From Siphonodentalium dalli (Eukaryota; Mollusca; Scaphopoda; Gadilida; Siphonodentaliidae): a stretch of 64,000 bases of DNA. The stretch spans positions 174,679,692 to 174,743,691 of the forward strand of contig CP136061.1 in assembly GCA_032622095.1 (NCBI GenBank), given 5' to 3'. The number at the start of each line of letters is the position of its first letter. The first letter of the stretch is position 1. Positions 11,736 through 23,261 of the stretch are shown piece after piece. The notes beneath the pieces are model-generated. The model did no database searches. It was not told the origin of the DNA and saw only the letters and a list, made by a program, of their open reading frames with translations. Position numbers and translations under genes: made by a program.

Positions 11736-11756
11736 ACACAATGATGTAAACTTAAT

Positions 11757-11794
11757 TCTCACTTCACTGTGAGTACGGTACAGTGAAGTGAGAA
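11757..11794. repeat. Perfect short hairpin
   Basis: TTCTCACTTCACTGT and its exact complement ACAGTGAAGTGAGAA, separated by 8 bases. Confidence 0.85.
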
Positions 11795-11819
11795 TGATGC
11801 AGATGCAGACCGGCTATTG

Positions 11820-12310
11820 GTGAATAAGTTAGATTAGCTAACTTCTAGCTAGGTGGAATTTTATTGTAATTTGTTTGTGTTAAATTAGCTAGATTCTAGT
11901 TAAGTTCACTATATGTGTCTCAATTCTAAGTTGGATTAGCTACTTTCAGCTAGGTCCAGTTTTCGTAAAATTTGTCTGTGTCAAATTAGCCAAATTGTAG
12001 CACAGAATTATATTTTCAATGTTGAATTAGCTAACTTCTAGCATATTGGAACATCCTTGGGGCCAAAAATTCTATGAGCTAAAAACTAACTAATATGTTA
12101 GCTAAATTCTAGCATATATTATTAGCTATATATATATAAGTTCTAGCTACACTAGATATTAACTAAAGTTTTAGCTAGGTTTTAGTGTAATTCTTAGCTA
12201 TTATCTAGTATAGCTAAATTATAGCTAACAGTTTAGTGTATTTTTAGTACAATTATTAGCTAATATCTAGTTTAACTAAAAACATTAGTGTAGCTAAATT
12301 TTGGTAGGTG
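11820..12310. repeat. TAGCTA/CTAGCTAA degenerate simple repeat
   Basis: The words TTAGCTA, TTCTAGCTA and TAGCTAAATT recur more than 20 times in about 490 bases with irregular spacing. There is no coding sequence. Confidence 0.85.
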
Positions 12311-12815
12311 TCTCCCAATGCATGGGGGTGTTCATTAGAAATAATTTTGATAATTATTCCTGATACAGTATTTTGAGAACTGATCTTGTAAATATAATAA
12401 TCACTATTATAAGCCTCAGATATAGGCCGTGGATCATGACTGATCAATTGAGTTTCCCATTTAATACTAGGATATCACTGATATTTACAGTGGAGTTTTT
12501 CCAGTAGGTTTAAATTAGCAGAGTTTAGTACTTATGTGACCGTTCAGCTCTGACCTCATTGGAGTTTCCACTCTCGTCACAGCAGAGTACACTCTGGTGT
12601 GCATTTAAATTTCACACGCAGAGACCGTGGTTTTGAACGAATAGCAGAGAAAAAAAGCAGAATTTCCATTATTTATTTGACAAGGTCCCTCAGACCAAAA
12701 GTTGTATACATGTTTTTACATAAATACTCTCAACGGGACTATACGATAGTCATGCCACTTGCATGCACAACCATTAGAACGATATTTGTAAGAGAACTTA
12801 CAATATAGAGTTAGG
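12310..12815. other. Gene-free stretch
   Basis: No supported gene or repeat. Confidence 0.4.
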
Positions 12816-12999
12816 CATGTGGAGTCTGCATATGTTTTCCGAAAAATGTAGTTTTCTGCATTCCTCACGTCTATTATTTTCAGAAAACATGATATTTTCT
12901 GCGAACTGTGGAGTCTGCATATGTTTTCCGAAAAATGTAGTTTTCTGCATTCCTCACATCTATTATTTTCTGAAAACATGATATTTTCTGCAAACTTTC
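12816..12999. repeat. Tandem duplication, 92-bp unit x2
   Basis: TGGAGTCTGCATATGTTTTC through GATATTTTCTGC is repeated head to tail with only a few differences, so it is recent. The minus open frame at 12716-13057 is the repeat read through. Confidence 0.92.
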
Positions 13000-13097
13000 C
13001 GCAAATTACTATCTTTTTCCGCAAAAATATTCCCAAAAATGTCATGATTTTTTCCACAAATTACCAATGACATCATGAATTTTTTCTGCAAATTTAG

Positions 13098-13328
13098 TTA
13101 ACCCTTTCAGTGCCAGGTCCGATTTTTGTATCAACCCATATACCCTGTGCCAATGCATTCTCTTATATATGCGAGTCGACCATAGGTCGCCTCGCATATA
13201 TAAGAGAATGCATTGGCCTAAGAATTTTTTTTTTTTTACAATTTTAATATATTTTATTATATTCTTTAACAGACTTATTGTGTAGGTTTAGGGCCGATAA
13301 TATCGGCCTCTGGCACTCAAAGGGTTAA
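13098..13328. mobile_element. piggyBac-like MITE with internal hairpin
   Basis: Flanked by TTAA on both sides (13098-13101 and 13325-13328). Terminal inverted repeats are CCCTTTCAGTGCCAG and CTGGCACTCAAAGGG, and TTAA targets with CCC termini are typical of piggyBac elements. The 223-bp body has no coding capacity. It contains an internal palindrome: GCCAATGCATTCTCTTATAT (13149 on) pairs with its complement at 13191-13217 around a short loop that is itself self-complementary. Relatives of the palindrome occur at 14190, 28676, 28763 and 30870. Confidence 0.85.
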
Positions 13329-13329
13329 A

Positions 13330-14030
13330 CATGATGCAAGTTCCATAAAGTTTCACAAATGACAGACTCATTTGTGCTATTAAAACTAGTGATGAGCCGA
13401 TGATCGGAAACGACAATCGGCATTTCCGATTGTCTAAATAATAATCAGGTGCTTGTTTTTCTTCAATAAACTGTGTTAAATATAACGATGTTTTGTTGAA
13501 TAAATGACCAGTAAACATGAGAAAGTGTAATCTTAATAAAACAGAATACAGAAGATTGTTGGAGATAATGTCCTACCCCCTCCCCCCATGAAATAATAAT
13601 AACTCTACCACTTACTCCACAATTTCTTTACACGAAAAGTTGGTGTAAACAATATATTTGATCCAAAAAGATAGATGCGTTCAGTAATGAAGCACGATAT
13701 ACTAGTATAGGGTTTCAATGACAAGCATGTCATGCTTATAACATAAAACATAATAACATAATTGTTCTCGTTCATGAAAACCGACTCACCACTTCAAAAC
13801 TTTGGGTTACATCGAAAGTGTAACAGGTTTATATCAATTGCAGCCTGTGAGATATTAATTTTTTTATATTGTCTGAGCAGTATAATTATCTTTAAAAAAT
13901 TTAATTGTTAACATTGTATGATATGATTCAGATTGATTATTATAATTTTGTTATAATACTGGGCATTACATTCTCAATAGTATGATTTTATGAAGTCTGC
14001 TTTAGTGTTTAAACAGCTTATTTCCATGTT
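13330..14030. other. Gene-free stretch, candidate intron
   Basis: AT-rich sequence with no recognised element. It lies directly upstream of the candidate exon at 14036. Confidence 0.4.
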
Positions 14031-14035
14031 TCAAG

Positions 14036-14132
14036 GATATATCAAAAGAGAAGCAGAAATCCGAAGCTAAGCACATTGATCTTAGGAAGAGGAAGGCTCT
14101 GTCAGATCTCTTCAAATACTTAACAGACATGG
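14036..14132 (+). CDS. Candidate internal exon, possibly midasin-like
   Basis: A 97-nt open block after TTTCCATGTTTCAAG and before GTAAGTG, an excellent donor. It begins in phase 0 and ends with one extra base. Translation starts DISKEKQKSEAKHIDLRK and continues KRKALSDLFKYLTDM, then a split G codon. The lysine-rich helical run followed by ALSDLFKYL recalls the linker-region exons of midasin, where I remember a similar motif preceding GLS.RKG. That is memory, not a search. The expected following exon was not found before 29 kb. Composition is clearly more coding-like than its surroundings. Confidence 0.5.
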
Positions 14133-14150
14133 GTAAGTGTTCAAATATTT

Positions 14151-14210
14151 AACCCTTCCACTGGAGCTTCCTGAAATTTTGAGAAAACCCTGTGCCAAAG
14201 CATTCTCTTA
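14151..14210. mobile_element. Left remnant of a piggyBac-like MITE
   Basis: TTAACCCTTCCACTGGAGCT followed by TGTGCCAAAGCATTCTCTTA, the left arm of the hairpin family seen at 13149 and 28676. The arm is cut at TTA by the Harbinger-like element that starts at 14211, and the sequence TTATATAG resumes at 17343. Confidence 0.65.
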
Positions 14211-17200
14211 GGGAGCTTGTCCAATTCCGACGGAATTTCCGTCGGAGATCGGTGTTTAATCCGATCTCCGATACCGATGGCAATCAGAGTTTTTGTATCG
14301 GTATAAAACTCCGATTCTGTCGGAGATTTTTCGCGGTGTCGTCGGTAAAATCATCCGATTCAATCGGAGTTTTATATCGGAGTTCCCGTTCTTCAAGTGC
14401 GGTATGTTTTGGAAAACTCCGATCCCGTGTTTTTCGTGCGAGCTTTTAATAAATCGTCGTTTCGGTTCTTCGTGTATATTATTTATATACCAAACACAAT
14501 AGAGAAAGACATGTTACGTCCATTCTAAACGACTCGGCCATTTCCGCTTCGCTGAGGAAATAACCTCCACATAAATAGAAACCATATTCGCGCACTGCTA
14601 AAGTAGGCCTATATGCGTGCAGGATTTGAACCGGTGGAATATGATCTCTACTGGTAAACATATTATTAGGTGCATACAAGATTTGAAATACACTGGGTTT
14701 ACGGTATTCTCAGAATCCGACGATGTTGCAAATATAGCACGTGCATGCTTCTGAGTTCGTATGATATTCAGAGCTGTGGCATATTTAGGACTGCCTACTG
14801 TAAACCCATTGATTTGTGTCCACATCAAAACGTTGGTTTGAAATGAAATGAAAAATTTGAAATGTAAGGTTGCGTGGGTGGAGGTCAGGTTACAAGGTTT
14901 TCAGATCTTTGCAACTTTCGATGAGGAATAATCAACAATAAGACATTTCGTACACGCAAATAAACACTTGAGTCGCAAAAACAAATGACCGACGAGAAAC
15001 TCTCTTATAGACCATTTTACAGATAGCGAGAATGAAAGTAACTGGGAATGAAAGTATCCAAACGATACAAAGCCATGTGCTTTACGGCCGCATGCGTTTA
15101 CTATGGGGGATTTAGGGTGGGTCTATAAAACTAAACTAATTATAACTTTGTTATCTGTCATAGTTTACGCGTGAAATTTAAAACAAATATCAGGGACATA
15201 TATACCCCTTCCAGAATGTTCAAAAACATTTCCAGTTGCTAGTCGTATTTTTATTGATTTTATGCGACAAAATAATCCGAAAATTCAGAAATGGTTTGAA
15301 ATTCCAAGTTAGACACCCCAATGAAGACCCTCCAACCACTTCCCTGTCAACAGGTCGCTTTTGAGTGCCGTATGTATGCTACAGTGTGTCTCTCGAAACG
15401 ACTATAGGAATTAGGACAAAACAAAATACCGTTAAACATTTTGGCTTGATCAACCGCTCAGCTAATCAAAAAGAATCATTCCATTGTGTTCAACATTACT
15501 GGGTTTACGGCAGTCGTTGATACACTGTGTCTGTCTGTGCCGATATGGCTGGTAAACCTCAGTTCTGCTGTCAGTGTGATTATTCTGGATAAGTATGTTT
15601 GCATTGTTTGTAAAAGATAAATTAAATAACTCAACTTTTTCTAATATATTTCTCCCCGCCCCATCCCTCGGGTTGAAACATTAAAATTTGTCCAACTCTT
15701 GCAAATTTTTAGATATAGAAAAAGAATAGGCCTACTGTTATACCGTAGATCATGCCATGAATCTCGAATTTGGCTAACGCCCGTAGATGTTCCAAATTCC
15801 ACCAGTAGAGGGTGAAGTTAATCTGAAATTCCAAGATGGACCCTTTCCCCTAAGCGAAAATCCTCTAGCTATAAAACCGAATGTTGAAGTAGGCCTACAT
15901 GTACCTGTTGGAAATTACAACCAATATTGTGTGTTACAAATAGAATATAACACATTTGGAAAACACAGTCTGGTTCAGATGAGTGCTGCAAATATACTTA
16001 AATAAGGACAGGTTAGGACACAAGAACTTAAGGAGAAATCACGTATTTTGTCTCACTTCTGACTCACCAAATTAGCCGACTAGCTGGGAGCATGTATGAA
16101 GAATTGTATTGTTTACGATACCACAATCACTGGGTTTACAGTATTCTCAGAAACCGACGATGTGGCAAAATAAAGCACTACTGTAAACCCCACGTTTTGC
16201 GTACATTTTAAACGTGGGTTTGATATAGAATGGCAGAATTGCAAATGTAAGATGATCTACGCGACACAGAATGTATACTATAAACCGGTATAGTGGGGAA
16301 TAACTTATTGGGTCTTTATTCTTCTATTGATGATGGTTTGCATATTAAACGGTGACCATTGATCCAAATGAGGACAAGTTATCTAATCGCAAAAACACTT
16401 GTACGAAATAAACATTTGCATTGTTTACGGCACCACTCAGCACTGGTTTACGGTACCGTCTAATTTTATTATAATTCGACGAAGTAACAAATTAAGGGAG
16501 AGGTCATGTGACCAATACTGAATGGGCAAATCTCCGCAGCTAAAGTCAGAGTTGCAAACATTTCTGGGTGTGACTGTGTGCGGTATTGAAAACAGTACAC
16601 ATTTATTTGGCAGGTCGGCTTAGACTTTGTTCCTTTAGAAAGTTGATGTATTTTTTGTTTTATTTTTTATTGATTTTTCCAAACTTGGTCGTGTTGTAAC
16701 TTTGATTCCAGAAAACAATTCTCAAAAATAAATTTATAGCAAAAAGCCCAGCCGTGTAGACCGTTTAATCATATTGCTGCTTTATTGCCCATATAAATGC
16801 TTCATATTTTACTTTTGCTGGGGAGATTTGCATGGAAATTCCCATTCAAATATGGTCTCTTGAACTGCCCCTTAATAGCACTTGCTTTATGAGAATTCAG
16901 ACATTGGCCACATCAAAACGCAGGTTTGAAATATGACACGGAAAATAGCATGAGATGCCTTATACTATAAATTTGGTCTGGGGGGGATTTATTTGGGACT
17001 TAATACGGAGTTTGAATTGTCCGATATTAACCAAATCCGAGATTTAGTAAATCGGAGAAATTATTATACAAAACTCAAATCACATCGCCGTTTTGATATC
17101 GGAGAAAACTCCGATGAAATCTGATAAAATCGGAGTTTTAACATCGTAGTTTTCATATCGGAGAAAAACTCGGATTTCATCAGAGTTTTGTTCAGTGTTC

Positions 17201-17342
17201 ATCGGAATTTTCACCGGAATTGATCGGAGTTCTTGATCGGAGAAAAAACTCCGATCTAAGAAATTCCGATGATGGAAGGAGAAATTTCCGATTAAAAGCT
17301 CCGATCACAGACGGAAATTCCGTCGGAATTGGACAAGGTCCC
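14211..17342. mobile_element. PIF/Harbinger-like non-autonomous element (3.1 kb)
   Basis: Left terminus GGGAGCTTGTCCAATTCCGA; the right terminus is its complement with one mismatch over 23 bases. It is bounded by TTA on both sides (14208-14210, 17343-17345). GGG termini with a TTA/TAA target duplication are diagnostic of PIF/Harbinger transposons. Subterminal regions are crowded with TCGGAG and CTCCGA words in opposing pairs. The interior holds dispersed blocks also found at 4180-4930 and 8460-8890 but no transposase or Myb-like frame; the 72-codon frame at 15787 sits in a repeated block. A right-end copy lies at 2380-2684. Confidence 0.8.
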
Positions 17343-17401
17343 TTATATAGGTAGTAGTGGATATTGTATGTATATATGAGAAATTGTTAAACCAGTATCG
17401 T

Positions 17402-17790
17402 GTTATATGATGCTGAAACATGTCATAAAGCTACTATGAGATAACTCGTAGTCACCAACTGGGACAGAATTTACAGTGTTTCATTGCTGGTGCCAGATAC
17501 GAGTTATCTCGTAGGTAAATTAAAAATTATGTTTTCGACGACTTAGATGACGAAGAGTGGTATATAGGTGCAAGCATATCATGTATAAGATATGGTGAAT
17601 TTGTTTTAATATAATCACTGGTACACTCTACGTAGCCCAAGACATCAAAAAACGTAATATTTATTTACCTACGAGATAACTGGTAGCTGACACCAGCGAT
17701 GACCACTGGTAAATTCTGTCCCAGCTGCCGACTACGTGTTATCTCATAGTAGCTTTATATCATGTTTCAGCATCATATATGGTCGACTAA
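17402..17790. repeat. Fold-back element, arms about 120 bp
   Basis: Left arm GATGCTGAAACATG..AAAGCTACTATGAGATAAC..GGGACAGAATTTAC (17410-17520) is complementary to the right arm GTAAATTCTGTCCCAGCTGC..GTTATCTCATAGTAGCTTTA..CATGTTTCAGCATC (17665-17786). The spacer is about 145 bp. A fragment, ACGAGATAACTCATAGTAGC, recurs at about 18682. Confidence 0.9.
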
Positions 17791-17823
17791 AATTGTATAA
17801 AACAATAAATGAATTTATATATA

Positions 17824-18165
17824 CAGTGAAACCTCTCCAAACCGGACCTTCTACAATCCAAAACCCAATTCAAAACCCCTCTCCATTCTGAACGAATTGT
17901 TCGGTCCCAAATTTACCCAAATACATTGTCACTAATGATTACATCTGTAATCTGAAACATCTGTACTCCGAATACCGGACATATTTATTAGTCCATAAGT
18001 GAACAAATACACTAATGTTTACCTCTAAAATCCATTTATTCGCTTGTGCAATCACTTGATGTAGGGCTAGCTCGAGTTTCCAGCAGCCTCTGGCACTATG
18101 TCCGAATTCTTCCACTGTCAGAATTTAACAAGTTATAAAGCCAGTGAAGTAAGTATGAGATGAGT
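17824..18165. mobile_element. Tigger/pogo-like transposon, one end
   Basis: Starts after TA with CAGTGAAACCTCTCCAAACC, a typical Tigger (Tc1/mariner superfamily) terminal repeat, followed by further CCGGAC/TCCGAA words. No transposase frame and no opposite end are visible, so the fragment's right edge is approximate. Confidence 0.6.
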
Positions 18166-18810
18166 AATAAACACAGAACCACAGCTGATAATAAGATTAG
18201 TTAGAATTTAGAAATTATCGCACTCAAGGTTTTTTGAACTAATCTCAACATACATGTAAGTTATTCTATTTAATATGTTAAATAGCCAAACTTAGATATT
18301 TGGTGGACCTTGTTGTGGCTTGCATCGATCCCTCAAACAATGGGGTGTATTATCAGTATAGGCCTGTAGCTTCAAATGGGACCTGAAAAATCTAGAGCTA
18401 ACTGATTTCTGATTTTTGCAATGAAAGCCTCCTATATTATCTGGGGAAAGGTCTATTTGCACATATCTAACATGGGTCAGGGACGTATGTATTAAAGAGG
18501 TCCTGGTGAATTGGAGTGTCCTAGCAACTGCATCCCACCCCTTGATCGGGATGCGGGAAACATTGTATCTGAAGCCATTCTATTTATACATATACAATCG
18601 ATCATTGGGATCGTTGGGTATGTATTGGTGTGTAAACCTACATTGCTTGTGGTTTCCGTTGTTATATATGTGGACACCAGTACGAGATAACTCATAGTAG
18701 CAGTCCCCATGGAACTTTATTTTGTATTTTTTACTTTTTACTTTCCTTCTTCTTGATCATTCTATTGACTGTTCAGCAAAAATTATTAACACCTCCCCAA
18801 GTGTTATTGA
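18165..18810. other. Gene-free stretch
   Basis: Contains the fold-back fragment at about 18682; otherwise no supported feature. Confidence 0.4.
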
Positions 18811-18812
18811 CA

Positions 18813-19335
18813 CTTTTATTATTTCACCCCCGATGTGTTTGTGCCCAAATTTTTCAACTTTATTCATGAAACAAATTCCAAAAACAAGATGTATCTGTGA
18901 ATTGCAGTAAATTTTGAAAATGAAAGTGAAACAAAAATTTCAGGCACGTATGATAATTTTTTGCTTTTGAAATTTTTTAGGACCAACTCACCACTTGACC
19001 TAAATTTTGTTTCCGTTATTACCAGGTTGTATCACAACAAATTCCAATTATTTAATGATACTTTCACATTCACTTCTGTTTTAAAATCCACTTTACTTCT
19101 TGGTACAGAGAAAATTCATAATTCAAGTGTTTCTTCAATACTTTATCGAATTTCTATGTATATTAATTTTTTCAAGCCAAAATTCATGAAGTTTACTCTC
19201 GATTATTGTCAATCAATCAACAAGTGTCTCAAAATGTACTGCCAGTCGCAGACTCATCTTGTTTTTGGAATTCGTTTGATGAACAAAATTGAAAAAATAG
19301 AGCACAAACACATCGGCTGAAATAAAAAAGGTATC
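18813..19335. repeat. Inverted-repeat element, arms about 110 bp
   Basis: CCGATGTGTTTGTGCCCAAA..AATTCCAAAAACAAGATG (18832-18893) is complementary to CATCTTGTTTTTGGAATTCG..GAGCACAAACACATCGGC (19255-19317), about 80% identity. The inner 330 bp is unique. The 119-codon plus frame here is inside the repeat and shows no family signal. Confidence 0.8.
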
Positions 19336-19659
19336 GGTGGCTTCAGACTGACTTGCGCAGCATATAAGAGCATTTACAGGTTATGTCATCGCGTTTGAGT
19401 ACACCATCATGACAAAACTAATTCAAAGGCCTTTGAGCGGACAGGGAAGATGATGACCTGATTTCTTCGGTAGATTTTGGTACTTACCGATACCATATCT
19501 CGACTTCGCTGAGTTTTATGTCAATATGAAAGGGATTTTTATTGCCAATAAGACACATCGGAGGATATTTTGGATGAAATTATTGATTTCTAGAATTTAT
19601 TAGGGTTTTGATAGTTGCTGTGGTTTTATCTAAAAGAAATCTTTTGAACCTTATCACTG

Positions 19660-19755
19660 GTATCACTATATTGGTATTACTATAAATGTATTAGTATCAC
19701 TATATATATTAGTATCACTATATTAGTATCACTATATTGGTATCACTATATCTTC
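19660..19755. repeat. Short tandem repeat TATTRGTATCACTA
   Basis: The words GTATCACTATAT and TTAGTATCACTA recur about six times in tandem. Confidence 0.9.
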
Positions 19756-19759
19756 TTTA

Positions 19760-20985
19760 TCACAATTAACAGATAAATTTGGTCAAAATTATATACGTGG
19801 TATGTTACAATAAATTTCTAAGTAAACAAGAGCATCACACAAAGGTGGCTTTCCGCTAAGGTTTATTATTTTCTGTTATTATATGATCATAAACTTTCTT
19901 CTAAAAGTCCTATACTAAATCGTACGGAAAAGAAGTTGATAAATCATGATATCTACGGATTGTGCTTTAAATAGGCAAGAAGGATTAATAACAATTTTAA
20001 GTCAGGCAACGTCATGGTTATTAATAGGAATTGTAAATCCCTGGGTTTGTCCAATGATAAAGTATCTACATTGTTGTGCATTTGATGGATCCATTTACTC
20101 ACATGTATATACACAGGTCAGTAAGGTGTTCCAGGCCTAATGGGGCTTCATAACATTGGTAGATCATGAGGATTTATCAACCCTTGAAAGTTAATATTCA
20201 CCTCGGCCTGCAGCACACTTGAGAAAGTGATAAGACCTCATATTTTCCTCAACATAAATTAATGAAATTGGAGGCATCCTCCAGAGTTTAAAAATGCATA
20301 ATCTGATTAAGCGCCCCTCAATTACTATTTATATGGATTCGGGGGTAAAAAATATTTTATTCGGGTCAAGGAACCCACCTATCAAAGCTCAGAGTTATTA
20401 GATATCAATTTTTGAAATCTATTATTTTTCACCATCGAGACTTATTAGTGGCCCAGTAAAAAGTCGACGAGCCAACGGTCTTGGACCAATTGTGGATGAA
20501 AATGGGTGACTCTAAAATCAAGAGGCTTTGTGTTGATAATAAGGCCAAATTTCGTCGAACAACATGTTAATAAATAACATGTTTCAGGCATTTTATACTA
20601 TAGTTGACACTGGTTAGCATTATTTTTGGGCAATTACTCGATCCTGATAACTGAAGCGGCATTTCTAAAAATGTTGTTGTTGGAATCTGATAATATGGGG
20701 ACCATCGAATTGGATTGAGTACCTTTAATAACACAAATTTTCTTCTTTTTCTTATTATTATGAGAATTTGGGCTTGGTATAACTTAAATTATAGGTTGAC
20801 ATGTTGTGGCCTTGAGCTGAATTATTTGGTCACAGCACAAAGGATGTATATTTTTTATTTTAGGTTTTTCATACAGAAAAGGTTTAACCTTGCTGAGCTC
20901 TGAATCTGATGACTGTGACCTTGGAAACCAAGCATTCTTTTCTTCACCTATTAATTTGTATTGTGTACCTGGGTATGTGAAAATT
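19760..20985. other. Gene-free stretch
   Basis: No supported gene. A block at 19946-20140 is open for 64 codons and is followed by ACACAG-GTCAGT, but lacks a convincing acceptor or family resemblance. Confidence 0.4.
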
Positions 20986-20989
20986 TTCC

Positions 20990-21300
20990 ATTTTTATTCC
21001 CAATGAGTTTAGCTCAACTGGACAAAGTCAAGGTTGAGCTATTGCCATGGGTTGGCGTCTGTCGTGCGTGCGTGCATGTATCCTCAGTACATTGAGGGCA
21101 ATGGAGTATCAAGTAGATAAATAGATCAACAATTTCCTTTGGTTCACCCTACAGGCCACATCCCTCATCCGATCATAACCAAACTTGATATGTATCTTCG
21201 GAGTGACCTTCGATATTGTAGTTTTCGCCTTTCCGTATATGTATATAATGCCCCCTTGGAAGTTCTTAATCTCGTGGATTAAAATGGGCTCATTCTTTGT
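20990..21300. repeat. Dispersed repeat, TTGAGCTATTGCCATGG type
   Basis: Contains AGCTCAACTGGACAAAGTCA, GGTTGAGCTATTGCCATGG and the CATCCCTCATCCGATCATAA block. The same order, diverged, recurs from 22385 onward. Confidence 0.7.
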
Positions 21301-21889
21301 ATCTGTAACGATATATAAATAGTATACCAGTGAAAATCATATGGAAGTGGCATCATGATTGTACTATCTCGGACATTTCTGCACAGACATACCTGTTTGT
21401 ATGACCTGGATCACACAATCCAGGTTCTGTACAAAATTAATATTTGAACGATTAATGCATTTACATGAACAGATCTGAAATCTGGTTCAAAATCAATTCA
21501 TCATGTGCATGACATGTAAACGGGGCCCAAGTATGATTGTGTGTTGTAAATTATAGTGAAGGTACCCTGTGGAATAAGCCTTTACCAAATAAACTGCCAG
21601 GTTTATAAAATAAACCCTCCGGGTGAATACGACCCCTGATGTTTATGACATTTGTTTGAGATAATTGAATAATTTTGAAATACAAACATTTTATATTCAA
21701 ATTGAGTGTTTAATATTCACAGGATCCTAGTCCAAAGAAAGCTGATATAGTATGTCTTCCAAATGCATGTGGTTCTAATTTTCAATTACAAATTGAAATC
21801 CCGTTGTTATAATGCCCACGAAGGAGGTCGAGGGCTCTGTCTGTCCATCTGTCTATCGACATGAACCTATGGCCCTGTGACTCCGCTGT

Positions 21890-22310
21890 TAATGGTCAGA
21901 TTTTGTTGTTCTTTTGTATGGTTATAGCCCATTTTGGGGGAAAGAATTACCACATACAACAGGTTTTCTCCAGTCATCCTTACCAGAGTTACAACCCTTG
22001 TTAGACTTGGAAATTGTTTTATTTTGTGTCCATATTAACATTTCACCTTCTTACTTGGTTGTTGATCATCAGATCTGGTTTAATATGGTAATAGCCCAGT
22101 TTGGGGGAAAGAATACTCATACACAACCAATTTCGTCCATTTATTTTTACCAGAGATGACCCTTGATGGACTTGGATATTTGTGAATCTGGTGTCTGTAC
22201 GAACACTTCAGCTTGTAGTTTGGGTGTGAATTATCGGATTTGGTTTTGCTTTGGTATGGTTATAGCCTAGCTTGGGGAGAGGATTGAATGTCGGTGGAAG
22301 GATGTGGACA
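21890..22310. repeat. Tandem repeat, unit about 170 bp, 2.5 copies
   Basis: Repeated phrases: TATGGTTATAGCCCATTTTG / TATGGTAATAGCCCAGTTTG / TATGGTTATAGCCTAGCTTG, each followed by GGGGAAAGAAT, then CCAGAG.TA.ACCCTTG and GACTTGGA. Confidence 0.88.
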
Positions 22311-22379
22311 TTCATTGGGCTTCGGCCATAGATATTTGTCACAGTTGTTGGCTTTGTTTGACTTGGAAGGATAAGCTAT

Positions 22380-23261
22380 TTTTAGCTCAATTTGAGAAAG
22401 TCAAGCTATTGTTATGGAATGGTGTCCGTCTGTCTTTATGAATGGTATGTTGAGGGACTTTTTTCTGGCTGATGCGACTTTTTGAAAGTTCCACAATTTT
22501 AATGTATATTGTCTCATTAATATTTCTCACAAACATGTTAAAATTGGATTCAGACAAAAGTCCTAGTACCTCATGGACATCTTTTGATATGGACATTTTT
22601 GGACACTCCTGGACAGGTACCTTATTTTTGTGAGCCTTCAAAAGGTCCCATAAACCGGTAAAAGTCCCAGAACATGCTTGGTCAATTTCTAATTTTTCTG
22701 AAAGTTGTCAGGAGTTATGACCCTTTTTTGTGCCATTTTTTAGGTGTTTTGTTTTGGGGGATAACATTAGTTTTGGATTTTCAGACACCTGGAAACTTGA
22801 TATTTTGTGGTTTAGTTCCAGAAGAGGCAGTATGGAACACATTAGCTCTTGTCGAAGGTCCTACAAACTGGAAGTCCCACAACTGCCATTTTGTCAGTCT
22901 GTCCGTCCATCAACAATTTTCGCAGGTCACATATCTCATTCAATCATCACCAAACTTCATTTGGATCTTCAGGGTGACCTCTGCCAAAATTTATTTAAAA
23001 ACATGTCAACCAGCAGCCATCTTGGATTTCAAATTTGAATCCATCGGCACACATTTATTGTAGAATGGGAGCTATTGAATTTGAAAAAAGTTTCTACGAA
23101 AAACATGGCCGGCGACAGCCATCTTGTATTTTTTACTCTTTGCATGACAAAACTCTTCGGAATTCACTACAGATCACATCCCTCATCCGATCAACGCCAA
23201 ACTTCATATGGATCTTTGGGGTGACCTCTAGATGGGAGCCATCAATTTTATTTCATAAATT
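22380..23261. repeat. Dispersed repeat with CAGCCATCTTGGATT units
   Basis: Starts with AGCTCAATTTGAGAAAGTCA and carries several blocks of CATCACCAAACTTCAT, TGGATCTTCAGGGTGACCTC and AACATGGC-GCGACAGCCATCTTG. The family recurs at 26690-27010, 28480-28660 and, as an ordered tandem, at 29930-30540. Open frames here follow the repeat. Confidence 0.8.

Noticed and set aside
11141-11737. 198-codon minus-strand open frame
   Set aside because: It is the translation of a 150-bp GC-rich minisatellite with period divisible by three; the peptide repeats itself and two plus-strand frames are equally open.
14580-14660. tRNA-like B box (GGTTCAAATCC on the minus strand)
   Set aside because: No matching A box at the right distance and no cloverleaf; neither a tRNA nor a convincing SINE.
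15787-16005. 72-codon plus frame with a protein-like look (PPVEGEVNLKF)
   Set aside because: Lies within a dispersed block (GATCATGCCATGAATCTC onwards) also found near 9390 and inside the Harbinger-like element.
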